Source: Proales similis
Lineage: Eukaryota > Rotifera > Eurotatoria > Ploima > Proalidae
DNA: 64,000 nt
Assembly (NCBI GenBank): GCA_019059635.1
Contig: JAGVRJ010000009.1
Location: forward strand, 248,001-312,000
Direction: 5' to 3'
Part shown: in pieces, positions 21,683-34,200 of the stretch
Layout of the letters: every line of letters starts with the position of its first letter
How positions within the stretch are numbered: position 1 is the stretch's first letter
Made by a program: the position numbers and the translations under genes
Notes under the pieces: model-generated
The model's database searches: none
Seen by the model: only the letters and a program-made list of their open reading frames with translations
What the model was told of the DNA's origin: nothing

Positions 21683-24600
21683 GACTTGTCGTCTTGCTTT
21701 TATTTATCCATTTTTTCCTCGCTCTCTCTCTCTCTCCGTTCACTTCTTGTTCTCCTTTTCTTTTCGATTCAGATGTACGTTTATGAATGGTTGATAAATT
21801 CCTATAGTGTCATGATATTCACGAGTCTCTGTCTCGTCTTGGCTTGTTTGGATCTCGACTAGGCTGTCGGAACAGACGCTAAATCTAGTCGAAGAGTTGG
21901 AGTTTTAGGAGAGGACGTCAATCGATTTCGATTGGCTAAATGACAATTTGACGAAATAAGAGAGCAGCCAAAACGGAAAAGGCAGAGGGATAGGGACCGA
22001 GGACACGCACAGTAAAAATACTCGCGGCGTTTAAGTCACGCTACAAGTTAAAACTGAAAATTGCCAATTAAGAGCCGATCGTATTTTAAGAGGCTGACTT
22101 TCATGTCAGGCAATGTGCCCAGTGCACTTAATCACACTCTAAATCGTACACAAGAGCAGGCGGTTGCAAACACGAGTCTGCAATTCTTTCCCCCAAAGTC
22201 AATTTGTGCTGCAGACCGGAGCAGAGCAATGTTCAAGTTAATCGCAAAAAGTCGAGTCTAATCTTAGTAAATCGGCAGCAAGAGCCGAGATTAGACCAAG
22301 GACACGTCGTGTTTATGTGCATGTGTGTTTACATTGGCCCTAATCGATTTTAATTGGCTCGGCATCAGGTGATCGACTAGCAGGCGCGCGCGGAGCTAGT
22401 TCTTATCGACGGATAGAAACGTTTATCGACACTTGAGCAATTCGAATGTAAACAAATCGTTTTGGACTGACTCTATCTGGCGCTAAATGCATCGCGCCAG
22501 TTGATGCGCGTTTATTGGCCAATTAGAAGCGCGTCCGCTCGACGCAAAGAGTCGGGCTTTGCAGCCAGAGAGCGCATAGAAGAGAATAAATGGACGAGAA
22601 GAAGAGAAAGAAATAGAATTGCGAGGCAGCCACTGCTTGCTTTGTTGCATCTCACGCTTGGCGAGGCACTCGTAGCTGTGCGAACATCATTAGAAAAGGC
22701 GCCATAGTGTTTAGTTTCTATTTGTAGGCGAGAACGAGCCGCCGCTTCTTGGCGAAATCAAGTTCCAATGGGCGGCAAGTGTAAAGGCGAGTTGTTTGCG
22801 AACTGTGTGCGCTTGTGTGAGCATTGCAATGTATGCGGCCGAAGCAAAGCAACCATACGGTTGAAAAGGCGCTCTCGCTCAGTGTTAACTAACGGCCAGT
22901 GAAAGAGAGAGATGCAGCGTGCAGTGAACGATGATGATGATTTGTTGTTTTTTTTCAGATTCGACAAATTATTCAAGTTGGATCGCAGCGGCTCGTTTGA
23001 TTGATACTCGCAAAAAGGAATTTTCGCTAAAAAACAAGAAACAAAAAGAACGGCCAAGAAGAAGCAAACAAACAATCGCTTGCTTGCTTGCCTGCTACTC
23101 TCGGCCGCCAAGCTAATTTTTAATGAATTTAATTGGCTTTGTTAGCGATCACGATTGGAACCCAACGCTAGAAGTTGATTGTGAAGGCATGTTGCAAGCG
23201 TTCGCGATTGGCCCAAATTAGTGTTTTTAAGGGGGGGAAATGCGCACGCCCGCCATCCAGCGAATAGTGTTCAACGCCCGTGAGGTCTGTAAGCGAGACC
23301 TGTGGCCCCCAGTAATTTGCTTATTTACTCTCGTTCTCCCATCCTCTCTTTCTCTCACTCGATCAATGTTCCTCTACGTACCGTCTATTTCGCTTGCTTC
23401 ATCTTTCCTCTTTCCTGCCGAGCTCATCTCTCCTGTTGCATTTAATTAATCAGATATTTATAAACAAAAATTTTCTACGCATTTATGTTCAAATTATTTA
23501 ATTAACCTTTTGTACCTATCTGTATGTTTCGATAGCCGTGCCATCGACCGTCATTGCTTGCATCTCTGCTATTTTCCTCTACTAGTGTTCCATTTTCTCC
23601 ACTTTTTTCATGCACTTTTATTTTTCCTTTCATACACCAGCATTGGGCCGCTCGAAGTGGAAATTTCTGTTTGCTCGAGTTCGGACAGCCAAGAGGTAGT
23701 GTTTAGACATGTGTGCCTTCTGGTTGATATGTCAGCGAGAGCGGTGGTCCAATTATCTATCTCCGACATGATGATGATGATGCCTCGTTCTGTCTTTGTG
23801 TAAATAAATACGACCGTTTGACGTCGTGTGTAAACAGCAACGCTGACTTCAACTGCCTGACTCAATGCGCAAGGTCTCCTGGCTCAGGTTTCGCCGCCGT
23901 ACGCCTCGCCGTATTTCTCATTTATTTTCACAAGTGCCATTTCTGTTTTACAATTCATTAGCAATTAATTGTGTCTGCCGGTTGCATTCACTGGGCCAAT
24001 TGGCCAATGACCGATCGATCGCTGCCCCTAACACTAGGCGCGCCGTGAGTCGTCGTTGTTATTTACATAGTTAATAAACAAATGTGAACAAATTGAGATG
24101 GTGCACACACGCGCGCGCGCCCTAGAGAGGAGGCGAGCAAAGTGAGCGAAAGTTATCGTACAAATACTTTCCCTGTTCGTTCGATCATTAGCAGCAGAAG
24201 CAGCCTCGGCTTAAATCTGATCGCTTAGCACACGCACACACACGCGCGCTGACCACTTGGCCAACTGATCTAAACGCATCCATATCGAACGAATTAATTT
24301 AGCTTCAATGCGTTGGCCTCTAAACAAACAGCTTGTGCCGGATAACATTTTTCCACTCAGGCCATGGCTCAAGTAGCCCCTGCATGAACGCTTATGTAAT
24401 TGCGACTCGTATAACTACGCTTAATTAGAGTGAAAAGAGAGGAGCAGAGAGAGAGAGAGATGCGTTGTGAACAATAAAGAGTTGGCCTATTGAATTCATT
24501 CACTTGTTGGCTTATCCATTTATTCCAAAACTCTCTCTCTCTCTCCGTTTGGTTTGTTCATTCTCGTACTGGACGTTCATTTGCTGTTCAAATCATCGTG

Positions 24601-26190
24601 GCCATTCATGTAAAAACGGACGAGTGCTGTGATAATCTTTGGGCGAGGACTCTCACCGGCTGGCCACATTCAGAGACAATTGGCCCCAATTTTATTCGCT
24701 TGCGTTGTTCACACTTTTGGATGCATTGATTTTATATTAAACACGAAAGCAATGCCCCTCCAGTGGGAGTCTACTCTTCGTTCAATGAGTTAATTCGCCT
24801 CGCTCTGTGGGCAGCCAAAAACAGGTGCTAACAACCTAATTTCTTTTCAATTCACGTTTCCTGCGTCCGGCTACTCTACTTGCGTTGCCTGCTTGCTCTG
24901 GCCTCACCATTCCTCGTTCTGTCCTCATTCTGCTCTGGGTCTATTTAAATGAATGAACAGCGCCAATTACAAACTCGATCATTTCTCAGAGCTTTTCTTT
25001 CATTTTGCTTCGCTTCTCAAGTAGAGACGAACAAAAAGCTTTGATTGCCAATCAACCTTTCCTCGTCTTTTCTTTTCGCTAGAATGGTATTTGTCGGGCA
25101 TGCCAATTTGCAGCGACTCATTTGTTTCAAATGAACACTTTTTTCTCTTTCTGTCTGTCTGTTTCAATTTTTGATTGGCTTTTGTTAATTTTGGCGTCTG
25201 ATTATGAATGCCTAACGAGCCAATCAGTTTAATGCGTCGACGTCAATTTCTGGCTTCTCTCTGTTTCTTTATAGCGCTTGGCTTATGTGTTTGATAAGTG
25301 TTTGAGGGAGAAAAAGAGAGAGAGAGAGAGATTGTGAGAAAGAAGGAAAAGGCAGCGGCGCAAATTACTCGGCCAGAGAACGTACTCGACTCGAGCGAAA
25401 GCAAAGCAGTAGGGCTAAAATCGCCGCCAAGAGAGCAGCTGAATTGAGAGCTGACTTTGGCTTTGGCACAAGTTAGAAGAGCGGCGGTTGGGCAGCTAAT
25501 CATGGCAGAAACAAAGTTGCATTTGGCTCATTTGACAATTAGGTTCAAGTCGCATCTCGTCGATTTGCCACTTCATGACAGGTTCGTGCGTGCTAATAAG
25601 CTGAAACGAGTCAATTGAGAAAATTGCTGCTTGCTGCTGCTCGGCTGATTAGGTTTTTTAATTCTCGTCCTACTCTATTTTTCTTTTCATTTTTGTTTTG
25701 TTCGTGAGCTGCTCGTACGTGGCCTGATGCTGTTTAGAGGATTAAGCGAGCGCCAATTTTCCAATTTCGCTCCACGCCTCTCCTTTTGAAGCAATCACAT
25801 GTCACATGAAACATCGATTTCCTACGAGACCCACGCGTTACTTAGCAAGAGTCTCGGTCAATCAAATTGCCTGCTTTTCCACTCTCGCCCTCTCGCTCGC
25901 TACTTTTTCTAACTCCTGCTCCTACTTGGTTGCTCCTTCTCTTCTTTTACATTTACCTGATTAGCAAAATTTTCGCCTAATTAATTTGTCGGCGCGGTAG
26001 CGACCAAGTCAAGAGACTTGCTGCATCTCTTGTTCATGTTGGCCCGATCGATCAAAGCAAATAATCAATTAATTGCAGTTAGACTTGTCGAAGCATCGAC
26101 CACCTCTCCATCTATCGGCACTTTTCAAACACAATTCAACCGTGCTCTTGTGCAACTGAACTAGAAGACGAAGAAGAAGAAGAGAACAAG
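21683..26190. other. 4.5-kb gene-free region upstream of Vsx
   Basis: No supported gene. It contains several AT-rich homeodomain-type cores (TAATTA/TTAATTAA, for example near 23443-23450 and 23503-23510), a CG/CA repeat near 24104-24120 and GA/CT runs (about 24445-24460, 24532-24546, 25315-25330). Given the developmental homeobox gene downstream, it is the obvious candidate for Vsx cis-regulation. This is inference from position. Confidence 0.5.
23274..23292 (+). repeat. 19-bp dispersed motif, copy 2
   Basis: Identical to 18371-18389. Here it is followed by a short inverted repeat (ggtct...agacc, 23284-23300) and framed by a G-tract (23231-23237) and a C-tract (about 23306-23310) that could pair. 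Confidence 0.55.
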
Positions 26191-27714
26191 ATGAGTCTGG
26201 CTCACTTGCACATGACATATGCAGCAGCGGCCAACAACGTAACGAACGGCGCCTTCTTTCCCATCTCGGTTCAGTTCAACGCCGGCCAGACGGCTGCATC
26301 GTCCAATGGCGCACATCAGATGACCAACTACCCGACAAACGGCTTCATGCCAAGTCCGATGGCCGCTTTCCATTACCAGAATCAAAGCAACGTGTCAAAC
26401 TACCCGCATGGCAGTCAAACGTCTGCGCCGACGTCAGCCAGCAAGTCAGGCTTTGCGATTCAAGAAATCCTCGGACTCAACACCCAATCGAACATTCACT
26501 CTTCATACTCGCCTTCGAACGAGTTTGCCAATAGCTCCAGTCTCTCGTCAGCATCATCAAACAGCTCCACATTGTCTCCTCATAGTCGACCGAGCGTAGG
26601 CAAACGTGTCGACGCTCGTTACTTGGAGGCGAACGCCGACGCCAGATTATTCGGAAGAGCGAATGAGGCGGCCGCCGTGGCTGCAGCTGCTTACGAGGCC
26701 TATTTCGCTCGCACGAACATGATGAACGGATTCGCAGTTAAGGAGTGTCAGCGAGCTGCCGAATCGAGCAGACGACAGTCCATTCGCGTTGAGGATGAGA
26801 ACTGCGACGAGAACACCGACTCTGAACAGAACGAAGCGAATTGTAGGAATTTCTTTCAGAATCTGAATTGAGAGTTTAATTCAAAACTAGCTCTAATAGA
26901 TGAAAGTGAAAGTGAGCTGGCTAGCAACGGCAAAGCAGCTAATGGCTCCAAAGCAAAGCGAAAGATTAAGAAGCGAAGACATCGGTTGGTTGATTTTCGA
27001 AATTTTATTGAAAACTTCATAACGCTTAAAACTTGCTTGGTTTCTGGTCCTTTTTTGCAGAACGATATTCTCGAGTCAGCAGATCGAAGAGCTTGAGAAG
27101 GCGTTCAAAGAGGCTCATTACCCAGACGTGTATGCACGCGAGGTATTGGCATCCAAGACTGAATTGTCCGAGGACCGAATTCAGGTAAATAAAGAAAATG
27201 AAACGAGACGATTCGAGATTGAACTTAACCGTGCAAGCAGGTCTGGTTCCAGAACCGTCGCGCAAAATGGCGCAAAACAGAGAAAACTTGGGGCCGAGCG
27301 ACAGTAATGGCCGAGTACGGTCTTTATGGCGCCATGGTGCGGCATAGTCTGCCGTTGCCAGACACAATCATCAAATCGGCCGAGGCCGAAGGAGAGAACA
27401 GTTCGTGTGCGCCTTGGCTGCTTGGCATGCATCGCAAATCGCAAGAGGCGGCCGAGCACATGAGAAAACAGGACGAGATCGAAAGTCAAAGTTCATTCGA
27501 TTATGAAGAAGAGTGCAAGATGCCTGGCAACGGCGGTAAACTTGCGGCAGGAGAAAATTGCTTCGGCGCAACTGAGAGGAGCCTTGCAAGCATCAAGAGC
27601 GAAAGCGTGGCCGATTTGAGAGTTAAAGCCAAAGAACATGCCGAGAAAATCAAGAGCGAAGTGGTCTGCTTCGACCCCAACCAAAGTGATGCAGCAGAAA
27701 ATCTAAAGGACTAG
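26191..27714 (+). CDS. VSX: Visual system homeobox (Vsx/Chx10/ceh-10 family) transcription factor
   Basis: Exons 26191-26842, 26900-26984, 27061-27184 and 27241-27714 give 444 aa with consistent phases. The eh1-like octapeptide region is [11 protein letters not shown] (residue about 90), the usual Groucho-binding motif of Vsx proteins. The paired-like homeodomain starts at [20 protein letters not shown], continues [20 protein letters not shown], and has recognition helix [12 protein letters not shown] with homeodomain position 50 = Gln. Next comes the CVC-type block [20 protein letters not shown] then [13 protein letters not shown]. An OAR/RV-like [20 protein letters not shown] lies near the C-terminus. 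The N-terminus is Ser/Asn-rich. Vsx factors specify visual and interneuron fates. It is convergent with PAN-LamG copy 2. Confidence 0.95.
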
Positions 27715-27891
27715 AAACGCGAGCAACTAGTTAACAGTGTAGACGAAAACATGTTTGAAGCCATTCTCTCTCCCTTTTATCTGAATGGCTGTCTAGTTCG
27801 TGCTTTTGCTTCAGATATTTAAGCGTTCGATTCATTTTATTTGTTCTCATAGTTTATTGCCTTTTTGTGAGTGTCCATCTAAAAATTTGTA

Positions 27892-27897
27892 AATAAA
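27892..27897 (+). promoter_or_regulatory. Poly(A) signal AATAAA of Vsx
   Basis: Canonical AATAAA 178 nt after the stop, shortly before the convergent PAN-LamG stop at 27987. Confidence 0.5.
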
Positions 27898-27986
27898 TGT
27901 TAGTCAGTTAAAAGACCGTCCGCTTTATGGCCAGGGACTTGTCACGGTCAAAACACAAAAAATTTGGGCTAATTTCCTTCAGGCAG

Positions 27987-28971
27987 TCAGAGGTTCATGT
28001 CTTGGACTACTTCAGAAATGTCGAGACATTTCGAGTAGAGCTTGATTTCATCCAGTCTTCCGTCGAAATTTTGATCCGCTGTGCCATAGCCCACGTAAGC
28101 AGTTGGCCAGGAAATCGGAGCATATCCGATAATTCCCCCTTGACTGATCTGCACTCCGTTGTACCAGATACGCCCGCTTCCTTTGTCGTTGCAAGCGCAA
28201 ACATGAGTCCATTCATTCAGTACTGTAGCGTTGCCGAATAAGCTGCTACCTGAATCTAAAAAGACCTGAAGGCCGATTGAGGTAGCACCGTCAAGAGTCA
28301 ATACAACTGTATGATATCCATCGACAATAAATTGGATGATTCGAGGGTAATTGCCATTGCTTCTGATATTGATCCAAAGGCAGATGGTGTAGCTAAGGCC
28401 AAGATAACTGTCCGAGGGAATGCTCGCTCTGCCAAACGCTAAATCTGCTGCTCGCAGTGGATTTCCTTTCGGATCTTGAGTGAATGCAAAGTTCTGCGGG
28501 TCATAAAGGTCTTGTCCGCCAACCAGGTCCTGCAAGCTGTTGTCCAGGGGCCAGTAGTTGGTCAGTTGATAAGCTAGCAGCGGTCTCTTGTTGTAGTAGA
28601 GTGCTGCAGTTTTTTTCCTCAACAGCTCTGAGCCTTGCGCCTGCTTGACTAGTTTGAGGGACGTGGCTGCTGCACCAAATACACAACTTCCATTAGAGTG
28701 AAGCAAAACGAAGGCGCAGCTGGCCAGGGACACACACTGCCGCATGCATTCGATTTTGGTCTGTGCCTGGCCGATGAGATTGGCGTTTTCAGCGAACGCG
28801 AACAGGTCAGGCTCGCGAGAAAACTTGCCTGAGCTCACTTGCACTGTCCCTGTTATATGATTGAGGAAAACGGTTCGTTTTAGGACAAGGCGATCTCTTA
28901 CCCTGTACGCTGCGGAGACACAAAAAGAAAAGCCCAAGAACAGAGAGCAAAGTTGGCCAGTGTTTTATCAT
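27987..28971 (-). CDS. Secreted PAN/Apple + LamG-like protein, copy 2
   Basis: Exons 28902-28971 and 27987-28849 (70+863 bp, 310 aa) match the structure of copy 1 exactly. The leader is WPTLLSVLGLFFLCLRSVQG, a good signal peptide. The PAN/Apple region (ECMRQCVSLASC) and LamG-like region (LTNYWPLDNSLQDLVGG, WTHVCACNDKGSGRIWYNG) differ from copy 1 at few positions, except residues 198-236 where about half differ. The gene lies 8.6 kb from copy 1 in the opposite orientation, with ATP5ME, FAM8A1 and Vsx between. Similarity fades right after the stop codon and in the intron, so the duplicated unit is little more than the coding exons. The ligand is unknown. Confidence 0.88.
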
Positions 28972-29179
28972 TTTCAGGTCTGAGCAGAATATTTATTTCT
29001 GTAAATATTCAACCGATTTGAGTAATTTGAGTTAAATTGAAACGTTTATTTGAAGGCAAAAGTAACAAGAATTTGAGCAAATATAATAAATAGAATCTGG
29101 CAAATAAGCAAAAGTCAATGCAAGGAAACAATAAAAAATATCGTGCTCAATATAGAATTCTTTGCTCAAATTAAGAAGC

Positions 29180-31217
29180 TTAGACGAACCAGACTTGAAG
29201 CTGTCCGGCCGTATTGAAATTGTTTGTGCAGGCGTTTGTTAGCAAATCATCGATGGCCAGGAAATTGAGTAGCTTTGAGTTGGGTATTGCGCGCGAGTGT
29301 CGATTTAATTGAGTGGGGTAGCATTTTCGCTTCGAGCGTCCGGAACCATCTCGCTTTACTCGTTCGGCCTCGTGCAGATCATTAAAGCTCATTTTTTTGG
29401 TCGATGTGGAAGCATTCAATCGCACTTGGTGATGATGTTTTTTGCGTTGGCGAATGCATTCGGCTTCAAGGCTGTTTCCGCTTTCCTTCGATTTAATTAC
29501 GCCTACTGGCTTCATTTCGTCCTGTTTCGGCTTTTTGCTTGCTTTCTCCATCGACGGACACTTTCGCTTAAGTTGCTCGCTAAATCGATAGTTCTTAAGT
29601 TTCTGCATAACGTCGCCGATTTTGATTCGATTGGTGCGGCATCGATCGCAGCATTCGTCTTTGTTGAGCTTTCGCTTGCTCATTTTCGGGGTGCTGGCCA
29701 ACTTGACCTCGAACGAAAGTGCGCTCAGCTCTCTGCTCTGCAGCGAAGATGAAGACGTGCAACCAGAAGTGGACAATTGGTTCAGACAACTGCAGCTGTC
29801 GTTCGGTCCGAGTGCGAAAGTGTTCTCGATTGTCGATATGTAGCTGCTGCTCAGGTTGTTGAGGCGTTTCTTCAGACCTGAAAGGAAAAATATTGATTAG
29901 AATACTTGTTCGTTTGTGCCGTGCGATTATATACGGACGGTGGGCTTATGCGGCCGCATCATACGCGCCATTCAACTCGCATCGAATTTCTCAGCCAATA
30001 TAGAAACGCAAACACGGATGTGCTCATCAATACTCTTTCGGAACAGTGCATCCGATTTTAAATTAGAAAAACATGCTGAAATAATTTCTTTCCTGTGTCA
30101 TGTCTACTCTACGAGGCTGTGTGTGTGTGTGGCCAGGTTCGGGAGCAAAAAGATAAATCTCAATGCAAACAGAGGAGAATAAAAACGAACCAGACGAACA
30201 GGCCGATCGAGCAAAGTAAATATTGGCGCAAACGACACAATCCACCTGAGTAAGAGATATTTGCGTATCTAAATGCTCTTCCTGACAATTGCTATCTACG
30301 CCTGATAGGATGAATCTGGACGCTTCTCTGCGCGCTTTCATGCGCATCCACAACGTTGAGCAACAAGGTTTACTCGACTTGAACAATAAAAACTAAGCAG
30401 AACTGCCTGTTAGCCACTGTTGGGGTCTGGTGCTAATTATTTGACCAAGATTAGCTGCACATGCAATCCAGATCGGAAGAGGAAAACGAGCGAATCAATC
30501 GAAGTGAGCAAGGGTGAACGGATCGAATTGTGTCTCGAAATCGAGTTGAACTGCCTCTTATTGGTGGCCGCTTTTGTTAAGAGCAGATACTCTTCACAAG
30601 CGGGATCGGCTTTGTTTGTCCTCGATAACGGACAAATGAGTCGGTAAGGGAGCATCCGACTGTTCGAGTGCGGTTGCGCGCATCTGTGGGTGTGTGTGGT
30701 GGGGGCAGCTAACATGTTTGTTCTGACTCAAATGATCTGAATTGTCGGCAAGAGTTTGAACCGCACACATTAAGCGTAATGATCAAGAGCGTTGTAATTA
30801 AGACGATGCGATTTAAATGGCTCTCTCAAGACACGTGTCAGCGAATAGCATTCTCAACGGCTTACCTTTCTCAAACAGTTTCTTTTGCGTTTTGAACGAG
30901 CAAGTGTTGCGCACGAACGTTTTCTTCTTCGGCATGGGACTCGAATTCTCCTGCGGCTTGAATGATAAAAGAAAATCGTCTGCTAGCTGCTGGCGGCTGC
31001 CGTGTTTGGTGCCGCTCTGAATCAATGTGTGCAAGACGCTCTCATCAACGATATCTGCAATCTCATTGGTAATGAGTGACGATTGACGATTGTGAACGCT
31101 GCCGCCGCGTCTCGCCTCCACATGTTCAAGCGAACTGCTCAACTCGCTCGAGTAGAGATAAAGGCCGGACGATGTGAGGTTCAAACCGCTGCAGCCGAAC
31201 ACTTCTGATGCTGACAT
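29180..31217 (-). CDS. Hypothetical basic, Ser-rich protein
   Basis: Two exons, 30866-31217 and 29180-29877, join in phase to give 349 aa across a 988-bp intron, long for this window. I do not recognise the family. Exon 1 is Ser-rich (MSASEVFGCSGLNLTSSGLY) and ends in a basic segment (MPKKKTFVRNTCSFKTQKKL). Exon 2 continues EKGLKKRLNNLSSSYISTIE, then a Cys cluster DECCDRCRTN, lysine-rich stretches and the C-terminus LLNFLAIDDLLTN. Composition and the basic clusters suggest a nuclear protein. Leading Ser/Thr segments are probably disordered. The splice is supported by tttcag and GTAAG consensus sites. Confidence 0.6.
29878..30865 (-). other. Long intron of the hypothetical gene
   Basis: 988 bp with no supported internal gene; a (GT)n run lies at about 30119-30131. 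It is the longest intron I infer in the window. Confidence 0.5.
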
Positions 31218-34200
31218 GTTTCCTCTCAGTTGCTTTGGTTGCTACTTTTGGTCTGAATGACTACCGCACGGGCTTCTGAGCTTTGAATACAACTGCGATT
31301 ATCGGCTTTGGACCAGGACGTGGGCGTGTATGGTGATCTTCTTCTGGATTTAGATTCTTATCTGTTCCGTGAGCCAACTGCTATCTCTCCCAGCTAATAA
31401 GCTCCTTTTTATATATCTTGATCTAAATAATAAGCAAGTCAATTGAGAATTTTCGTTCCTTTCGAGCCTCTGTCAGGCAGCTAAGTTCAAATGTATTCCA
31501 CCAAATGAACTCGAGCCTGTTCTAATTGATAGGAAAAACGAGAAAAAAAGTTTTATGATCCAGTTTGTGGTGGTATGGTGGTAGCAGCACATTGCCCAAC
31601 AACAAGCAGGCAAGCGACGGCGCAGTTTTTAGCGCCAAGCCAACAGTTTACGAGCTCGCTCCCAGAGTTGGCCTGTGCGTGGGTGTTGTAAAATTATTAA
31701 TCAATTAATCTGTAATTGAGTGATAATTGAGACTCTATTGAACAGTAGCCATCCATAAGTGCCTCGGATCGAACAAGCGAAATAAACGAGAAGCTGACAA
31801 GGTGTGCACATGAATGTTGCTTTGTTTGTTCGCCCTCAACTGCCTTATTTCCATACAATACAAGACACACTCTCGCTCAATCGCACACATGTCCAAATGG
31901 GGTGGTAATGCTGATGTGGCAAATGTGTCTCCATTATTCAAATTCACTGGAGCCTGCCTCCCATTGAATATTCAAATGTAAACATTCAGCAGCGTGCGCT
32001 TGTAATGTTGTCGTTGTTGTTGACCACTCAGTTCGCCTGTTAATGCTGATTTAAATGAACAACAAAATGAACACGATGTTGATGAAATCGACACAATTGT
32101 CGCTATCACCTGCACACATTCCTGTTCTCGAACGCGTTTGAATTCATTTAAGCCGCGTGTAGTAAAAAATTTCCAACTGAACTCGTAGCTGGACCGCTCC
32201 GAAGTATTAAAGATGGGAAAGAAAGCGGCACAAGCAATGGCTTGAGCGACGGCTGGCATTTATCAATCAGGCAAGGCAATAGATGACACGGAAATAGCAG
32301 AACAGAGCCGCTCTTTTATCTTGCACTGAATATTTCTCATGTAAAAGAGTAGCAGATAGAAGTTACCTAAGCGGGCAAAGAGGCAAATGTAATCACTTTC
32401 ATAGCGGCGACCGAGGCGGCCTCTATTGGCCGCTTAATTGGTGCCATTTAGTAAAAGTTCGATCGGTGTGGCCATCACCAGACCGACCAGACAGACCGAA
32501 TGAGATATGCGACTTGCGTAACTCTACATTGAACATGCATCTTTATAGAGATGCAGCCGAATTAGTTACGCAATCGGCGCGCGCGTTTCTTGACCACGAA
32601 CAAGTAAACTGACGCCGAATGACGAACGATGTGCGCTGGATGAACGTTCGCGTAGAGCAAGTCGGCGGTGAAAGTTTTAGGAGGCGGCCTAACATGAAAC
32701 AGAGCAACAAAAGAGCGTCGAGCGCCTCTAACTCTCGAACTGAGTCTTAAACGGCCGTCGGCTCGAGTTGCTCTGTCTCTCGTCAAAATGCAGAGCTTGT
32801 CATTTTGTATTAAAATTCTGCTCTTAATTAGCGAGGCAGAGAAGACGAGATGAAATGGCGCCGCACATTTCAACTCTCACTCTAAATCCACTCGAACATG
32901 CCACTTGACTCGGCATCTAGTCGGCTCGAGGAATGCGCTCAAGGTGATTGCTCGCTTCTGACGCGTGTGCCTTCATGCTCGAGTTGAGCGTCAAACGGAG
33001 CATCTCACATTCGCTGCTCATTGCGTCGGCCGTGTAATTAAACAACACGATTAGACGATGATGATGAGGAGGAGAAGGACGACGACAACCACTGGTGGTG
33101 GCGATGATAAATCTTAATTACAGCCTTGCCATGTACAAGCAAGCGAAACAAGAAGAAGATTAAGAGTGAAATCGACGGCGCGTTGCACGACGGCCTCAGG
33201 TAAACAAACAGACACAGTCCGAACATGCACACAGACATTCGATCTATTCGAATGGAACCTCTAATCTAAACTGGTTATTAACTCAGCGCCTCTGACCGAA
33301 TCGCAGTTCGTTCCAAGCCCGCCGAGTGTGTTATAAAAGAATGGACACCCGAGCTGGTCTAAATGCTTGATTGAGTCCCAGTTGTCCAACTAGACACTTG
33401 TCGGCCGCTAATCATATCTCCTCATCATCTCTATTCCTGCGGCAAACAATGAACGCAACGAGGCGAGCGATGCCACCTCCGTTCGATTGTGAGTAAAGCA
33501 AAACTTGAGATTAGAAGAAGCGGACAAAACGAAAGCAATTGGAAATAATGAAGGTGTGATTTAACAATTTGACTGATTGGCACCGACTGAGCCTGCTGAA
33601 GGAAATGAGGCAGAAAAAAAAACAGCCTGGAAGTGAAAGGCTAACGAGACCGGCTGATTGGGCGCGCGCTCAGGTTGGTCGAGGCACCGTTTGACATCCG
33701 GTCTGCGGGCTGATGATGTTTAAATAGAGGCCGTGGCATGTCTGGCAAGGAAGCATGGCAAACACGACTACCGCTTTAATCTTCCTGCTCGGACGACAAC
33801 AACTGACGCAGAATTCTTCGTCACGGAGGAGGCGGTGGCGGCGGCAAGCGTCCTAATATCGAACGAGAGCGGCTTGATGATCGCGGCCGCTTTCTTCTGC
33901 TTGCTCGCTCGCTCGTCTCTACCTCCCTGATAGACGAAAATATTTACTTGTCACAGGCAAGCATGAAATATGAAATAAGTTTGCTAACACTATCGCACGT
34001 CAAACGCAGTTGCGTATGCGCCGGTCGCTAAGTTATTTTTATTGGTCCCGACGGCCAGTCCTATCAAATCGAACAAGATAAACAACAATCTGGGTGCTGG
34101 TCATGCTTGATGAGGTGGTAAACGTTTTTCGCTTGAAAGTGAAAATGCTTTCGCCTTTGAACTGCGCCGACCACAAGAGCGTTCAGAGCGCGACAATGAT

